A stretch of 64,000 nt of DNA from Antennarius striatus (taxonomy: Eukaryota; Chordata; Actinopteri; Lophiiformes; Antennariidae): positions 2,586,001-2,650,000 of the forward strand of contig NC_090783.1 in assembly GCF_040054535.1 (NCBI RefSeq), written 5' to 3'. A model generated the notes under the pieces. That model was not told the origin of the DNA and searched no databases. It was given only the letters and a program-made list of their open reading frames with translations. Of the stretch, positions 38,201 through 54,900 are shown piece by piece. The stretch's first letter is position 1; each line of letters begins with the position of its first letter. Position numbers and translations under genes: made by a program.

Positions 38201-38662
38201 TCATGTTGTGGAAGTGTTACACTTTATTACCACTGTCTGCTGGTTCATTTTAAAATGATTAAAATGTTCGATGTTTTAGCGATGCTCTACGTACTTTTTT
38301 ACAACGTGCATTTTTTCTGCTTTTATAGTCGTGTTTATTAGATTACAGTATCGGCTGACAAACATAAACCATTTTTACACGCTGTACTGGACATTCATAG
38401 TAGAATGAACTGAACTTTCAGGACCATTGGATATACTTAATTCAATTTCCATACTGTTGTTTGCAGTGTGAATTCATGAAAATTTCCTATGATTTTTGGT
38501 ACTAACAACTTCATAAACACTCACCCGTTTCAGTGCCAGTGTAGCAATTCCAAGGATGGCCGCCCCACCAACTCCGAGAACCAGCCGGGCATTTGACAGC
38601 AGGAAATCAATCACCACGGAGACACCATACTCTCCTCGTCTCCGACTGGCTTTGAAGTACAT
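35249..38662 (-). CDS. mief2: mitochondrial elongation factor 2 (MiD49)
   Basis: Seven coding exons on the minus strand with consistent phase: 38662-38525, 38053-37888, 37764-37667, 36808-36632, 36526-36363, 36013-35861, 35756-35249; 467 residues (human 454). The N terminus has an outer-membrane anchor: VVIDFLLSNARLVLGVGG, then AAILGIATLALKR. A basic linker follows, then the nucleotidyltransferase-like/Mab-21 fold: [78 protein letters not shown]. MiD49/MiD51 are receptors on the mitochondrial surface that recruit DRP1 for fission. MIEF2 rather than MIEF1 is favoured by conserved neighbours (SMCR8, ALKBH5, MYO15A in human 17p11.2). The start is the first in-frame ATG after the acceptor. A non-coding first exon probably ends at 39893 (GTGAGT donor). 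Confidence 0.92.
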
Positions 38663-40299
38663 TGCATCTATTTTGTGGTTAGCCTTGGGAAGACACAACA
38701 CATGATTTCAGGTTAGAAAGCAACATGAAGCATGACTGTCATGAAGGTGGTGAAAATGTACACATTTTCATTCCTTAAAACCACTTGAACACATGAAATA
38801 CATGAATTTTGTGTTGTGTCACCTACATGACCATCTTAGAGTGGACGTCTTCCACCAGTCCTTCATCACAGAACATTTTTCTTATGAAGATTTAACTGTT
38901 ATTTTATTCTGCATGGATTGTAAATCACTTCAGAGACAACTTGTCATATAAAACCATTTAGAGATCTTGACTTTTGACAGGTGAAGTTTAGGAAAACAAC
39001 TGGTCTAATTATAAGAAGTAACAACAATGGTTATTTTTATCTTGTCTATTTAAACATTTCCACTGAGGAAAATGGATATGTATGTGAAGTTGTATACATA
39101 TATACATATGTATGTACATGTAAAGTTATTAATAATACCTTATTTCCTTCTGTGCCTATTAGTAGGTCAGCTACCTGTCTGACTGTACGACCTATGATCA
39201 ACAGATATACCGTAGCTACATCTGAGGATATTCCTCAAAACTAAAAAAAAAAAGAAGATATTTGTGAGGTAGAGAATCACCTGAAAGAAAAAATGTCACT
39301 GCTGACTACCACTCTAAAGTTTAGAGTCTAAACTATTCCAATAGAGTAAATGTCCTCTGCCCTGAAAATGGAGAGCTGCTCTATTAATAGTAACATTACA
39401 TGCCTGAGTCATGCAAGGGTGTAAGATTCTTCCTGGTCAGGTTTCACCACAACAAAAAAAGTCTGAAGAAGTAGGAACAGCGCTGAAACTGACGCTTTCA
39501 TCTTCTTAAAAAAAAAAAATCAACTTTAAAGATCAAATATGTTCAATTTAAAGTCAGGCTCTGTAAAGGCTTTCCTGTGTTGACAGATGTTGACCAACAC
39601 AAGTGATGAAATATCGACCGGTCACTCAGTAACACTGTTAACCCACACGCTGCTTGTCGTTTTCAGCCACTACAATGGTCTTGTAGCATTCCTGCACGTC
39701 TCAAACGTATTAGCATTGTCACAACAATGCTATTATTATATGGAAAAATGCTAATCTAGCTAACCTACGTTAGCATTACAAATAGCAGCTATATAAGGAT
39801 CACCTCAGCCAGTCGCTAACGTTACTTCAAAACACTAGCTAACCAGCTAAATCGCGACCTGACAGTCATTCGCAGTTGTTAAGTGTACTCACCACTCACT
39901 CAGCTGACCACACCACTACTTTTTGGCAAAATACATATTTCTATATTGTATGACAAAAACAAGTTGTACAATTCAAGTTCATCGATGACGGAGGTAGAGT
40001 TCACGGCTAACTCCTGCTGAAAGGGGCTGAGTTCTTCTTCTACGTTTTAATTGCGGTTGGCATTCCACTCTAAGACTCAATAGCACCACCAGGAGAAAGA
40101 GCGGCTTACTGAAGTACTGCATCAGAAACCTGGTCAAGAAGATCAAATATGTCAATCGCGTTGATACTTCCTAATGCTGTATGTGTCTTAATCTTAATCT
40201 TCCAACCACAGATACTCCAATAGATTAGGTCTGTAACTCCCCTTTGACAGAAAACTTATTCTACGGCAGCACAGGTTGCATTACTAATTTCAAAATCAG

Positions 40300-41830
40300 T
40301 AAATCATCAGACTCACAATCAGGATCCTTTGATAATGTCCGAGGGGGAAATTCCTTTTTGTTACAGTCACTCCACAGTAGAACACAAGTAAAAAAGTGAA
40401 ACAAGGGTAAAATAAATTAGAATCAAAAAGAATAAGGAGCTTAGGGATAAATAAAAGAATAAATAGACACTTACTGTATATATAAACATATATACAGATA
40501 CAACACAGTGACAAAAATTGTTTCTTCATTTCTCGTTCACTTCATGTTAAAGTGAGACATTGTACAGCTTGATGGCCACAGGCAGAAAAGATTTAAGGCA
40601 TTTAGTAGTGTTTTTATGAAGGGTAATCCTGCTACTAAAGGTACTCCTTGGTCCCATCAGTGTTCTGCACAGTGGGTGCAACTCATTGTACAAGATGGCC
40701 CTTAGTTTGGACAATGTCCTCCTATCCAATACTACAGTAAGAGTGAGTCTAACTTCACTCCAACAATGTCTCCAGCCCTATGGATCAGTTTGTCCAGTCT
40801 TTTGGTGTTCGACACACTCAGACCACTACCACAGGACACCACATCATGAAGGAGCACACTGGCCACCAGACTGGTAAAACATTCTCAGAATAGTGTTGCA
40901 GATTTTGAAAGACCTCAGCCTCCTCAGGAAAAAGAGACAGTTTTGGCCCTTCTTGTACAGGGCGACCCTGCACTTCCTCCAGACTAGTTTACTGTCAATG
41001 TGAACCACCAAGTACAGTATTTTCCGCACAATAAGGCGCACCTAAAAGCCTTTAATTTTCTCAAAAACCGACAGTGCGCCATATAATCCAGCGCACTTTA
41101 TATATGAAAAAAGTTTTAGAATAGGCCATTCATTGAATGTGCGCCTTATAATCAGATGCATCTAATAATCCAGTGGTATGGTCCAGTGGTATGGTGTCCA
41201 CGTTGACCTCCTGAATGGAGACAGAGGTTACTTGTCCCACCTACAGTTCCTTTGTCTTAGGCATGTTGTGTTGGAGGTGGTTTTCCTTACTCCACATGAT
41301 AAAGTTTTTAACAACAGCCCTGTCCTCCATCTCATCATCTTTGTTGTTACATCCAACCACCGCTGTGTCATCAGAAAACTTCTGAGATGACAGGTATCCT
41401 TGTGGTGGTTCAAGTCTGTGGTGTACAGGGTGTTGCTGACCACCCTGTAGGACACACAGCTTTGCAGGCGCACATAATGTTGTCTAGACTCTAGAAAACA
41501 TCGACCTCTAGACTCAACCTGATTCCAGAGGTCATGTTGATTACCTGACCTTTAGATTATCTGATCTCTAGACTCTAGAGATCAGGTAATCAACAATCCA
41601 AGACACTAGAGAACCGTCAACCTGCATTACCGTTAACTTCTTACCCAGCAGAGGTGGATGGATGGTATTGAAAGCAATGGAGAAATCAAAAAACATGATC
41701 CTCTTGGTGCTCTTGGCCATGTCAAGGTTACCGTAGACACGGTTTAGCAGGTAGATGATGGCATCCTCTACTCCAATATGGGGCCAGATGGCAAACTGCA
41801 AAGGGTACAGGCATCCCTGGACAGTAAAGT
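40300..41830 (-). mobile_element. L2/Maui-like non-LTR retrotransposon, degenerate, 5'-truncated
   Basis: Minus-strand fragments in several frames read as a fish L2-type reverse transcriptase. YLLNRVYGNLDMAKS and IMFFDFSIAFNTIHPPLL (RT motif A, aspartate kept) lie near 41640-41770. FFLRRLRSFK lies near 40910 and FLPVAIKLYNVSL near 40560. The 3' end, with the GGGGGAAATTCC signature, is near 40340. Stops and frameshifts are frequent and the FADD-type active site is not intact, so it cannot move on its own. A MITE interrupts it. Confidence 0.75.
41013..41175. mobile_element. MITE with CGCA-TAAGGCGCAC terminal palindrome
   Basis: A unit of about 160 bases, starting CAGTATTTTCCGCACAATAA and containing repeated inverted copies of GCGCC-TTATAATC, inserted into the L2-like LINE. 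This is a very common non-autonomous DNA-transposon type in fish genomes; I do not assign its superfamily. Confidence 0.55.
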
Positions 41831-41842
41831 TGTACAGATATT

Positions 41843-41890
41843 ATTCATTCAGTCATTCATTCATTCATACATTCATTCATTCATTCATTT
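41843..41890. repeat. (ATTC)n tetranucleotide repeat
   Basis: Imperfect ATTC tandem repeat of about 48 bases, just beyond the 5' side of the L2-like fragment. Confidence 0.9.
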
Positions 41891-42124
41891 TCCAGTTTAT
41901 TACGGGTTGTTCACACAACGGTTATGCTTGAAAACTACACATTTATAACAGGATCAAAGGAGATGGGTTCTGCCATCAATAATTATCTAATAATTGCGGG
42001 ACTGGGTAAATTTGATCTGTTCACCTGTGATCTCACCGTGCTCTTTGATCTACTCTCCTACAATCTTGTACATAAATATATGTAAACTTATATATACACG
42101 ACACCCATAGCATCAGGGATAAAA

Positions 42125-43317
42125 ATGTTTAGAGGGACTTTTCAAGGATCGTTTCTGTCTATTTTATACAGCATCGGCAGACAACCCCTTCAAATATGGG
42201 AAGAAAAGGTGAGCAAGCTATTCACAATGAAGTTTTCTGACTTCCTTACCTGTAGCTGTGCTAGTGCTAGCCATTGTCATTAAGGTGTTGCTTGGACCAG
42301 ACAATGATATATTATAGTTTATATATTTACTGTCTATTGTAGCGGGCAAAAAAAACCCCTAAATTTTCATACAAACAATAAGAAAATATGTAATACTGTA
42401 AATCACATTTATTTGTATTGACAGGTGCAGAACGGTCAAATTGGGAGAATCACCGACAACGACATCCGCTCAATGGTGGTAGAGGTCGAAGGGGTGAACG
42501 TCAGGTGAGCGTGTGTGTGTTGATCTTGTTTTTTGTGTCAGATCAACTCATGAACTGATCATGCTAATCCTTAGTGCCTTTTAATCCTGACAGCACCACA
42601 TACATAAATTGCCCAGCAGACCCAAAGAAGACATTGGGTATTAGGCTTCCAATTATGGTCTTGATAATCAAGAACCTGAAAAAGGACTTCTCATTTGAAA
42701 TCCAGGTAAGGCAGACACAAGAGGACACAGAACATTCCGTACGTTTTGAATGGTCACTCAGGCTGTCGTTCCACTTTCAGGTGCTGGATGACAACAATGT
42801 TCGCCGGCGGTTTAGGGCAAGTACCTACCGAAGCAGGAGTTGGGTGAATCCGTTCATCTGCACCATGCCCCTGAGGTTGGACGATGGCTGGAACAGGCTC
42901 CAACTCAACTTATCGGAATATACTAGGAAAGTCTATGGTACCAATTATGTTGAGACGTTGCGTGTACAGGTGAGCGCACTGAGACAGAGAGATGTGTTAT
43001 AGTTGCTGTTAGAATGTTTCTAAGGAAACGCTACAGTATTACTGAACCCTATTTCTATTTTGCCCTCAGATCCACGCCAACTGTCGCATTAGGAGAGTCT
43101 ATTTCACAGACAGGCTGTACTCTGAGGATGAACTCCCGAGAGAGTTTAAACTTTTCTGGCCTGTCCCGCAGCAGAAAGCTAAGGTAAAACACCTCCACAC
43201 AGTCATTAATTTACACAATCATACACAACAAGACACTTGTCTGACACTCCTCTGTGTTTTTTATTGCAGCAGTCAAACTGCACTGTTCCTCCATCCCGCC
43301 CTCCAGAGCTGGCGTAG
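42125..43317 (+). CDS. divergent CFAP20 (Bug22) paralogue
   Basis: Six exons with clean GT-AG junctions: 42125-42208, 42425-42504, 42594-42705, 42781-42969, 43070-43183, 43270-43317; 208 residues against 193 in human CFAP20. It opens [18 protein letters not shown] and contains [65 protein letters not shown] and RLYSEDELP, all CFAP20 hallmarks. CFAP20 is an axonemal and centriolar protein (an inner-junction component between doublet-microtubule tubules) needed for ciliary motility. This copy differs at many positions in a family that is nearly invariant among vertebrates, and has an extra C-terminal tail ([14 protein letters not shown]), so it is more likely a paralogue than the main cfap20. 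It is intron-bearing and therefore not a processed copy. It is flanked by LINE debris. Confidence 0.88.
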
Positions 43318-43410
43318 TTTTTTTGTCTTGTTTGCAAGATTTCTTCTGTGTAGGCATGTGACAAATCATTTTTAGTATATTTTTATGGATTTTATTTTGT
43401 CAATGTCCAT

Positions 43411-43620
43411 GGCTGCGGCATGGTGGCGCAGTGGGTAACGCTGTCACCTTATAGCCAGAAGGTTCCGGGTTTGAGTCCTTTCTGCGCAGTTTGTATGTTC
43501 GTCTAATGTCTGTGTGGGTTCTCTCGTGGTTCTCTGGCTTCCTCCCACCACTAAAAACATGTAGGTTAGGTGATAGTATTCACCTAAATTGCATGTTATA
43601 GGCTGAACCCAGAAATTCTA
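43411..43620 (+). mobile_element. tRNA-like SINE
   Basis: Starts GGCATGGTGGCGCAGTGGGT (box A-like) and continues with GGTTCCGGGTTTGAGTCC (box B-like) about 35 bases later. A body with CTTCCTCCCACCACTAAAAACATG follows, a widespread teleost repeat type. It begins about 95 bases after the CFAP20-like stop codon. Confidence 0.65.
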
Positions 43621-43639
43621 TCCATAAAGATTAAGGACA

Positions 43640-45275
43640 ATACCATTGATAGAGGGCAGCCCTACAGAAGTCCAACGTGCACTTGGAACAGGTTTGACTT
43701 ACTGCCTACATTGCGAACCAAGCTCCGGCTTCCGTCATACAGGGACTGGGCAGCAAAGGGCCCCAAACCCCATACTCTCAAAGCACTCCTCACAAGATAC
43801 CATGAGAGACACGATCTAATGCCTTCTCCATATCCAAAAAGCACATATGGACTGGTTGGCCAAACTCTCATGAACCCTCGAGCACTCGATGGAGAGTGTA
43901 GAGCTGGGTCAGTGTTCCATGACTTGGACGAAAACTGCATTGTTCCTCCTAAATCCTCGGTTTGACTATAGGTCCAATCCTCCTCTCCAGTACCCTGGAA
44001 TAGACTTTCCCCTGGAGGCTGAGGAGTGTACTCGCCCTATGGTTGGAACTCAACCCCCGGTCCCCCTTTTTGAAGAGAGGGACTACTACACCGGTCTGCC
44101 AATCCAGAGGTACTGTCCCTAATACCCATGCAATATTACAGGGACGTGTCAACCATGACAGTCCCTGCACATCCAGAGACTTGAGGTACTCAGGACGAAT
44201 CTCATCCACCCCTGGTGTTTTACCACCAAGGAGTTTGGCAACCACCTTGGTGACTTCAGCTTGGGTGACAAACGAGTCCACCTCTGAGACTCCAGCATCC
44301 ACTTCCTCTGTGTGAGACATGGTAGCGGGATTGAGGAGATAATCAAAGTATTCTTTCAGCTGCCCGACAATATCCACAGTCGAAGTCAGCAGCTCTCCAC
44401 CTCCACTGTAACCAGTGTTAGCAGTGCACTGCTCCCCCCTCCTGAGGCACCGAATGGTTTGCCAGGATTTCTTTGAGGCTGACAGATAGTCTTCCTCCAT
44501 GGCTTCCCTGAACTTCCAGACCTGAGTTTTTGTCTCCATGACTATTCGGGCTGCAGTACGCCTGGCCTACCTGTACCTGTCAGCTGCTTCGACAATGGAG
44601 GTGGAGATTATGGTCCACTCTGACTCAATGTCCTCAGCCTCCTGTGGGATCTGGGAAAAGCTTCCCGAGTGGTGGGAGTTGAAGACCTCACTGACAGAAG
44701 GTTCTGCCAGATGTTCCCAACAGATTCTCAAATCACATTTGGGCCTTCTGAGTCTGTCCAGCCTCCTGCTCTACCAATGGATCCAGCTCACCACCAGGAG
44801 GTGATACATCAACAAAGACGTTCATCGACCTCTGGCCTAGAGTGTCGTGGTGCCATGTTCACTTATGGACATCCCAGTGGTTGAACAAGGTGTTTGTTAT
44901 GGATACACTGTGACTGGCACAGACGTCCAGTAACTGAACACCAATCATATTCAAATCGGGTCGGCTGTTCATCCCAATCACCCCTTTCCAGGTCTCATTG
45001 CCCACATGAGCATTGAAGTCCCCAGGACGAGCAATGGAGTCGCTAGTCAGAGCACTATTTAGTGCCCCTCCCATGGACTCCAAGGCCAGGTATTCTGCGT
45101 TGCTGTTTGGCCCGTAGGCCAAAACAACAGTGAGACACCTGTCCCCAAACCGAACCACACTTCGCCTGGATTTTTGCTGATTACTCGACACAGATTGTAA
45201 CGTCACTAGTGAATTGATAAATCTTTCTTTAAATTTTTGACAGATGATAGTTTTTCTAAATGATACATAATACAT
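43640..45275 (-). mobile_element. degenerate non-LTR retrotransposon (endonuclease and reverse transcriptase fragments)
   Basis: On the minus strand the 45.1-44.9 kb part reads as an apurinic-type endonuclease fragment ([12 protein letters not shown], then [17 protein letters not shown]). The 44.5-43.95 kb part is the reverse transcriptase N-terminal region (TPGVDEIRPEYLKSL, DWQTGVVVPLFKKGDRGLSSNHR, LLSLQGKVYSRVLERRI). The 43.94-43.66 kb part is the RT palm (SLYDGSRSLVRNVGSKSNLF). Frames shift repeatedly and the 3' end is lost. It is distinct from the L2-like copy at 40.3-41.8 kb; clade is not assigned. Confidence 0.75.
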
Positions 45276-46087
45276 TCCTAGTGGCCCCCGGTTATACCAA
45301 ATCCAGCCTGCCTCATTAGGAAACTAGAGCCACTATCATACGAGCTCTATGGGGCAAGAAGCTAACACAACAATTTTGGAAGGGTACAGATATCAATCTT
45401 TGTGAAAATATTTATTATTTAATGTTTATCGAACATTGTCAACAAGTTTAAATGTCGTGAAAACTTTGTATTTACCTTTTTATTTAGTACATTAATTTAT
45501 TAGTTTAATTCTAATAATGGTTAGCCATGGTTAGAGCAAACATTTTCCTTGTGCAATGCCTATGTTGGCTTTACAACAATACAATTTTTTTCTCAGAATG
45601 TAATGATTCTTTAATAATCTGTTGGACTTTTGTACATTTTACAGAAAGTTAGCTATATTCACGTTTTTTTAATGGGAAAAATGAGATGACCGGTCTTTAA
45701 AAACGCTTGTTTTGTGTGATCCTGATCTCAATCCTTATTCTTTTTGTTGATTCTTACTATTTCACATATGATTAAATGTCTGCAGTGCTGCACCAAATAC
45801 GACATGCACTCTTGCAGGGCATGAATGTACTCACTTCGTGGTAGTATTTGGAGTCATGAACTCAACTGTTTTCTATCCGTCTATTTTCTATCTAACCCTG
45901 AAAAGGGCAGTTTAGGCATGATCTTCGTGATTTCAATCATATCACATTGTTTTCATCAGCCTGAAGTCCAGCTGTGAAAATCTGAGCAGATTCCACATCA
46001 TTTCAAAAATTAACTTTATTAGCTCTCAGAATCTCTTCATCTCATCAAGACTTGATTATTAAATAAAATCTTCCAAAGGAATTGTGC
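45276..46087. other. intergenic, AT-rich
   Basis: Unstructured AT-rich DNA without recognisable exons or repeats. Confidence 0.4.
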
Positions 46088-46653
46088 ATGAGCGCCAAGC
46101 TGCTCTCCTCTCCTGAACTTGTTTCCATCTTTATTCTTTTTGGAATGTTTGCGGCCTGTAAGTTCAAAAGCAAATATATTACCAGTAGATACATCTCTGA
46201 TTTCTTTTTTCTATCAGATTATAAATAATTTGTAATATTAAAAACATGAAATACATGTTCAGGAAATTTAATTTCAAGTCAGAATTGATCTTCAATGGAA
46301 TCATGAACACGGCTTAAACCATTACTCAATATAACATCCATCCTGATATCAGGAACTGGGTCTGAGGATGTTGGTGTTGCCCTGAATACTTCTGTTGGCA
46401 GTAAAGGGAACACCAACTAGCTCTTTAATAGTGCACCTATGCTACTATGGCGACACTTTGAGCCTTATTTATCCTGTACCTAAAGCCAGGATAATGACCA
46501 GTGAAACCCATGATGCATCAGTGTTCAAACATTTAGTGTCTCATCATTCTGTTTGCAGGGTTTCTGTTTTCAGGATTTGCCTGTTGTAGATCCTTGTTTT
46601 ATACTTGTGCTACACCGTTCAGCAGCACTTTAGTACAACTCAACCAATTTTAG
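46088..46653 (+). CDS. candidate two-exon microprotein (unverified)
   Basis: ATG at 46088 opens a hydrophobic 23-codon stretch (MSAKLLSSPELVSIFILFG...) that meets a perfect GTAAGT donor at 46158. An acceptor (TTTGCAG) at 46558 restores the frame and continues about 30 codons rich in Cys and aromatic residues to a stop at 46651-46653. AATAAA follows at 46817-46822. The result would be a protein of about 54 residues with one membrane-like helix. I do not recognise it. The site quality and phase match are suggestive, but coincidence is quite possible in non-coding DNA. Confidence 0.2.
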
Positions 46654-46822
46654 AAAGTCATGCTTCCTCTGAACCGAGGTTATTTTTGTTCGTGTGTAAC
46701 TCCAGACTGTTGGCCAATAATGTTTTAAGACTTAGCCGGAAACATTTATCTCTGTTTACACAGAAAAGGACAAATACCTCCGGACATGTTTCTTTTGTCC
46801 TTGACCTTTGATAACAAATAAA

Positions 46823-47663
46823 CCAGTTAGAACAGGGTTAGTTTTAGCTAAAATGAGTTGTGGTTGATCCAAATATCACCCAATGAGTATTAGGAAAAGA
46901 AATATTTAATATAGAGCAGCAAATAACACGGTCTCCTTATCTACAGAAGGTAAAGCAACTTCAGACTGAAACAGGAGTGTAAAACAAGGCCTGAGTTTTT
47001 CCTTTACTCCAAGAGGCTTCGGTTTAGTTGAAACATCTTGTTTGCGCCTCTGGAATGAGCCACACAGCTGAATTAAATCATAACAGAAACTGTGGCTGCA
47101 TGTCTGCCAGTTTTTCCAACTTATCCTGCAACAGGGAAACTGAAGTAAACAAAAAGCAAAGATCTGAGATGGCACAGTAGAGGTACGGATCTGAAAGATA
47201 GGTGCGAATTAACTAAAGTTTCTTTCTGCATAAAAGTTACTTCAGTCAAAGACTATACGAATATATGATACAGTATAACAAGTTAGATTACAATTCAGGT
47301 TTCGTTTTATACAAATCCAAACATACATCTCTCTTAGCTCACAATCTGTACATCTTAGGTTACAAAAAAATACATGCCATTTAGAAGTATTTAATGAAAA
47401 CAGAAAACTTTAATTTAAGGTAACTTGACATTTAAACAGTAGAGCTTATCTTTTCTAAGCAACTCCAAGCTCTGCACTACAACGCAGATGCCAGAAATCA
47501 TCTGCCAGAAAGAAATATGCAATTAAAACAATCCAAACTCAAATCAAAGCGCAGACATGCTCCTTGTGCCAGACTAGAAGTGGAGCAAGAAGTTGATCAA
47601 CGAATGTTGCAATGTTGGAATACATAAAAGAGCAAGTACATCACACGCGTGAAACAAAAGTGC
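46823..47663. other. probable alkbh5 3'UTR and intergenic DNA
   Basis: No separate gene is seen. Much of this is probably minus-strand 3'UTR of alkbh5, whose stop is at 47664-47666. TTTATT-type reverse poly(A) signals are not convincing enough to place the end. Confidence 0.35.
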
Positions 47664-51918
<4,255 letters not shown>

Positions 51919-54900
51919 TTATAACATGGTGATTTCGCTGGGTGGGAGAGTTAGTCGTTTATCGTGCATGGACATCATGTTTTCCACCTGCATGGCGACG
52001 ACTCGACACAACTCCAGACCCTGTTGACAAAGAGAGAGAGAAGTAAGGACTCCTCTGGAGATGACCGACACCCCCACCCCAACGACGACTGTCCTGCTTT
52101 GTGTGTGTGCCATACCTGTTCCAGCTGAAGCTGAACGACCCGCTGTGTGTTCATGTCCCCCAGGGTCAGGTCCACATACGGGTAACTTGTGCCGGCAGTG
52201 GGCCTCTGGGTGCGGCTGGACTGCACCTCCACCAGGGGGACCGCCGCCATCAGCTCCTGCACCACAGACATCAGACGTGAACAGTTTTTCTGAAGCTGAG
52301 TGACTCGTGCTTCAGTCATGATGAGATGAATCATATTCGTGCTTAATGGATGTGAACGTTTGCATCGGTGTGTGTGTGTGTGTGTGTGTTTCTTTACATG
52401 TGTGTTTTTATGCAGAAAATGGAGGCCATGTTGATTGACAGCGATGATACAGGGGGCGTAGAAGGTGGTGGAGCTGCTGCTGTGGATGTAGAAGAAAGAC
52501 GATCCGAACATGGGAAACGCGCTGACCAAACCTGCACAAACAAAGAGAGTTAACAAGAGTGAGAACAAGCTGTCCATGTCCTCGTCCATCAATCTGTCCA
52601 TCTTCTGCCATCCCCTGGGGGCGGTATCCTCCTGACTCTGGGCGAGAGGGGAAAAAGCCTCAGTCCAAAGAAGAGACAACATCAAAACTACACGGATGTT
52701 CCAGTAGGGAATCAAATGGAGGAACATCCTGATGTGAGGAGAGGGTGTTAACTATAACACTACCCTTCTTTCCAGTCACACCACCTCATGATTTATTACT
52801 TCAAGGCAAAAATAACTCGATTAGAAGGTCAGCTCAGATTTAAAAAATTTTGTGTATTCATCACGAGGAGTTCTGCTTAGCATGTGACTCATGTCACCAC
52901 AGTTAGACTACACAAGCACAAAGACTACACAATAATGATATTGTCCAGCTCTGGGATAGAAACAGGCCAGCTGGACCCAAATCACTGCTTTTACCTTCAG
53001 TGACTCTTCCTCTTGTGAACATACGTCTTACCCAGAAACTGCGCTCTGGCCTGGTGCGGGTTCAGGACCTGCACTTGCTGCATGTGCTGCGTCACCATGG
53101 TAACCCACTGCTGGGGCGGCTGCTTTTTGAACAGAGGTGTGGCGATGTACTCCGATAATTCGTGTCTGGAGGAGAGAAAATGAGAAACCAAACAAAAAGC
53201 AGAAGGCTGCTTCGCTCAGTGATTTCTCAGAATTATTTGACTCAGCGAGCCGTTCTGGTGTCAGCTGTGTGTGTGTGTGGGTAGAAGGAGATAATATTAA
53301 CAGTAAGAGCCTGAAAGGAGCTTCACACTCAAGAAAAATAGTGCCACGCAGGTGAAACTCAAAAACCACCAGCTGCTCTTGGAAGATGGAGAGTAGATGC
53401 TTTAAATGAGGAGCGAGATAGAACTAAGAACATTATATGTGACGTTTTGCCGCTGGTAGCTGACTGCGCTGAGGTGACAGAGAGAAGAACACCTCAGCCA
53501 TTTGTCTCACATGCTGGGGATGAAGATGACATCTTTGGCTCTGTGCTGCAAAGCTGCTAGCTTGGAGATCTGGTGGAACTGTTGATCGCTCACGTTTCCG
53601 TGCGGCAGGACGCTTAGCAGGCCTTTACGGTAGTCTGGAAGGATCTGAATACACAGCAGAATGGAGATGCGTTCACGTCACACATGTAGGTCACATCCAC
53701 CACACGCATGCGAAAAGTGGCCTGTTATACCTGGTTATAATGCATAGTGACGCAGAGCTCGTTATCGAACTTGAGGGGTTGAGTCCAGATGACCCGGCGG
53801 AACCAGAAACTGTAGTCGGCATCGATTGACTCGGCTTCAGTCGCCACATCCAGGATGTACTCGTTCCTGTTCAGCGGGCGCACATTCTGACCTGGACACA
53901 CACACATCAGGTTTTATTGATTAAAATTGATCTTTTAGTATAAAATTCAAAAATGCAACTACAAGAAATGGTTGATTTATGATTTTATGCTTACAACATG
54001 ATAACCCTTCAAACTCACCTTAAAAATCACATTTCCACGGAAACAACAAGACACAAAACTAAATGAAAATTCTTAAAGCATCACATCTGCTTTGCAAGTT
54101 GAAGCTAGAAAGTTACAAACTGATCAGAGACGTACTGATGATTACATCCTTTCGTCATTTTTATGTCGAGAATAACAAAAAGCAGCTGTCAGCTGCTGCT
54201 CAAAGAGGAAACAAGAGTCAAGGACTCCCGTGCGAATGCCTCAAGGATACAAGTTGACAAGCAGGTGTTGTGGAGATTACTATGACAGCACATCAGTGTT
54301 AATTAGAACTACGACTGAGGAACTGCGAGCAAGTTCAGTTTGAAACTCGGGTAAGGTTTGATCAGGTTATCCTGTGATCTGGGTGTTCTCCTGTGGGATG
54401 TAGATAAAAAAGTATTGACGAATCACAGCTGATACAACGTGTGATCGCTGCGACACCAGTATCAGTAATTAAAGACGACACAGAGCCAAGTCTTATTTTT
54501 ATGGCGTGACGGTGAGTGACTTCCTCTCACAGCTAGAAACCAGAGAACACTGTCATGTGATCTCTGAGTGGATCTGCTCCACTGGCAAGAAGAATTTGGC
54601 CTCCGAGCAAACCTCTGTTGGTGACCGAAAATATGGCGTATTCCTCCATGGCCTCCAGTCTGTGTAGACCCATCTCATAGCACAGCTCCTCTATCACCTC
54701 CAGGGCCACCTGGGAGAGGCAGCACACTGTAGTTACAACAGCCGTCTCCTTGGAGACGCCAATGCTGGAAGTACACGTACGGAGCAGGTTTTGATTTTCA
54801 CGTGACGTTCGAGGCCTCCAGGAAAAAGGAACAGCTGACGTTTGGAACTACGTCCCGCCTGAGAAAACACAAACACACATTTTTTTGTTATATACCGAAC

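Noticed and set aside
43711-44315. Plus-strand open frames overlapping the LINE
   Set aside because: They are antisense shadows of the minus-strand reverse transcriptase fragments.
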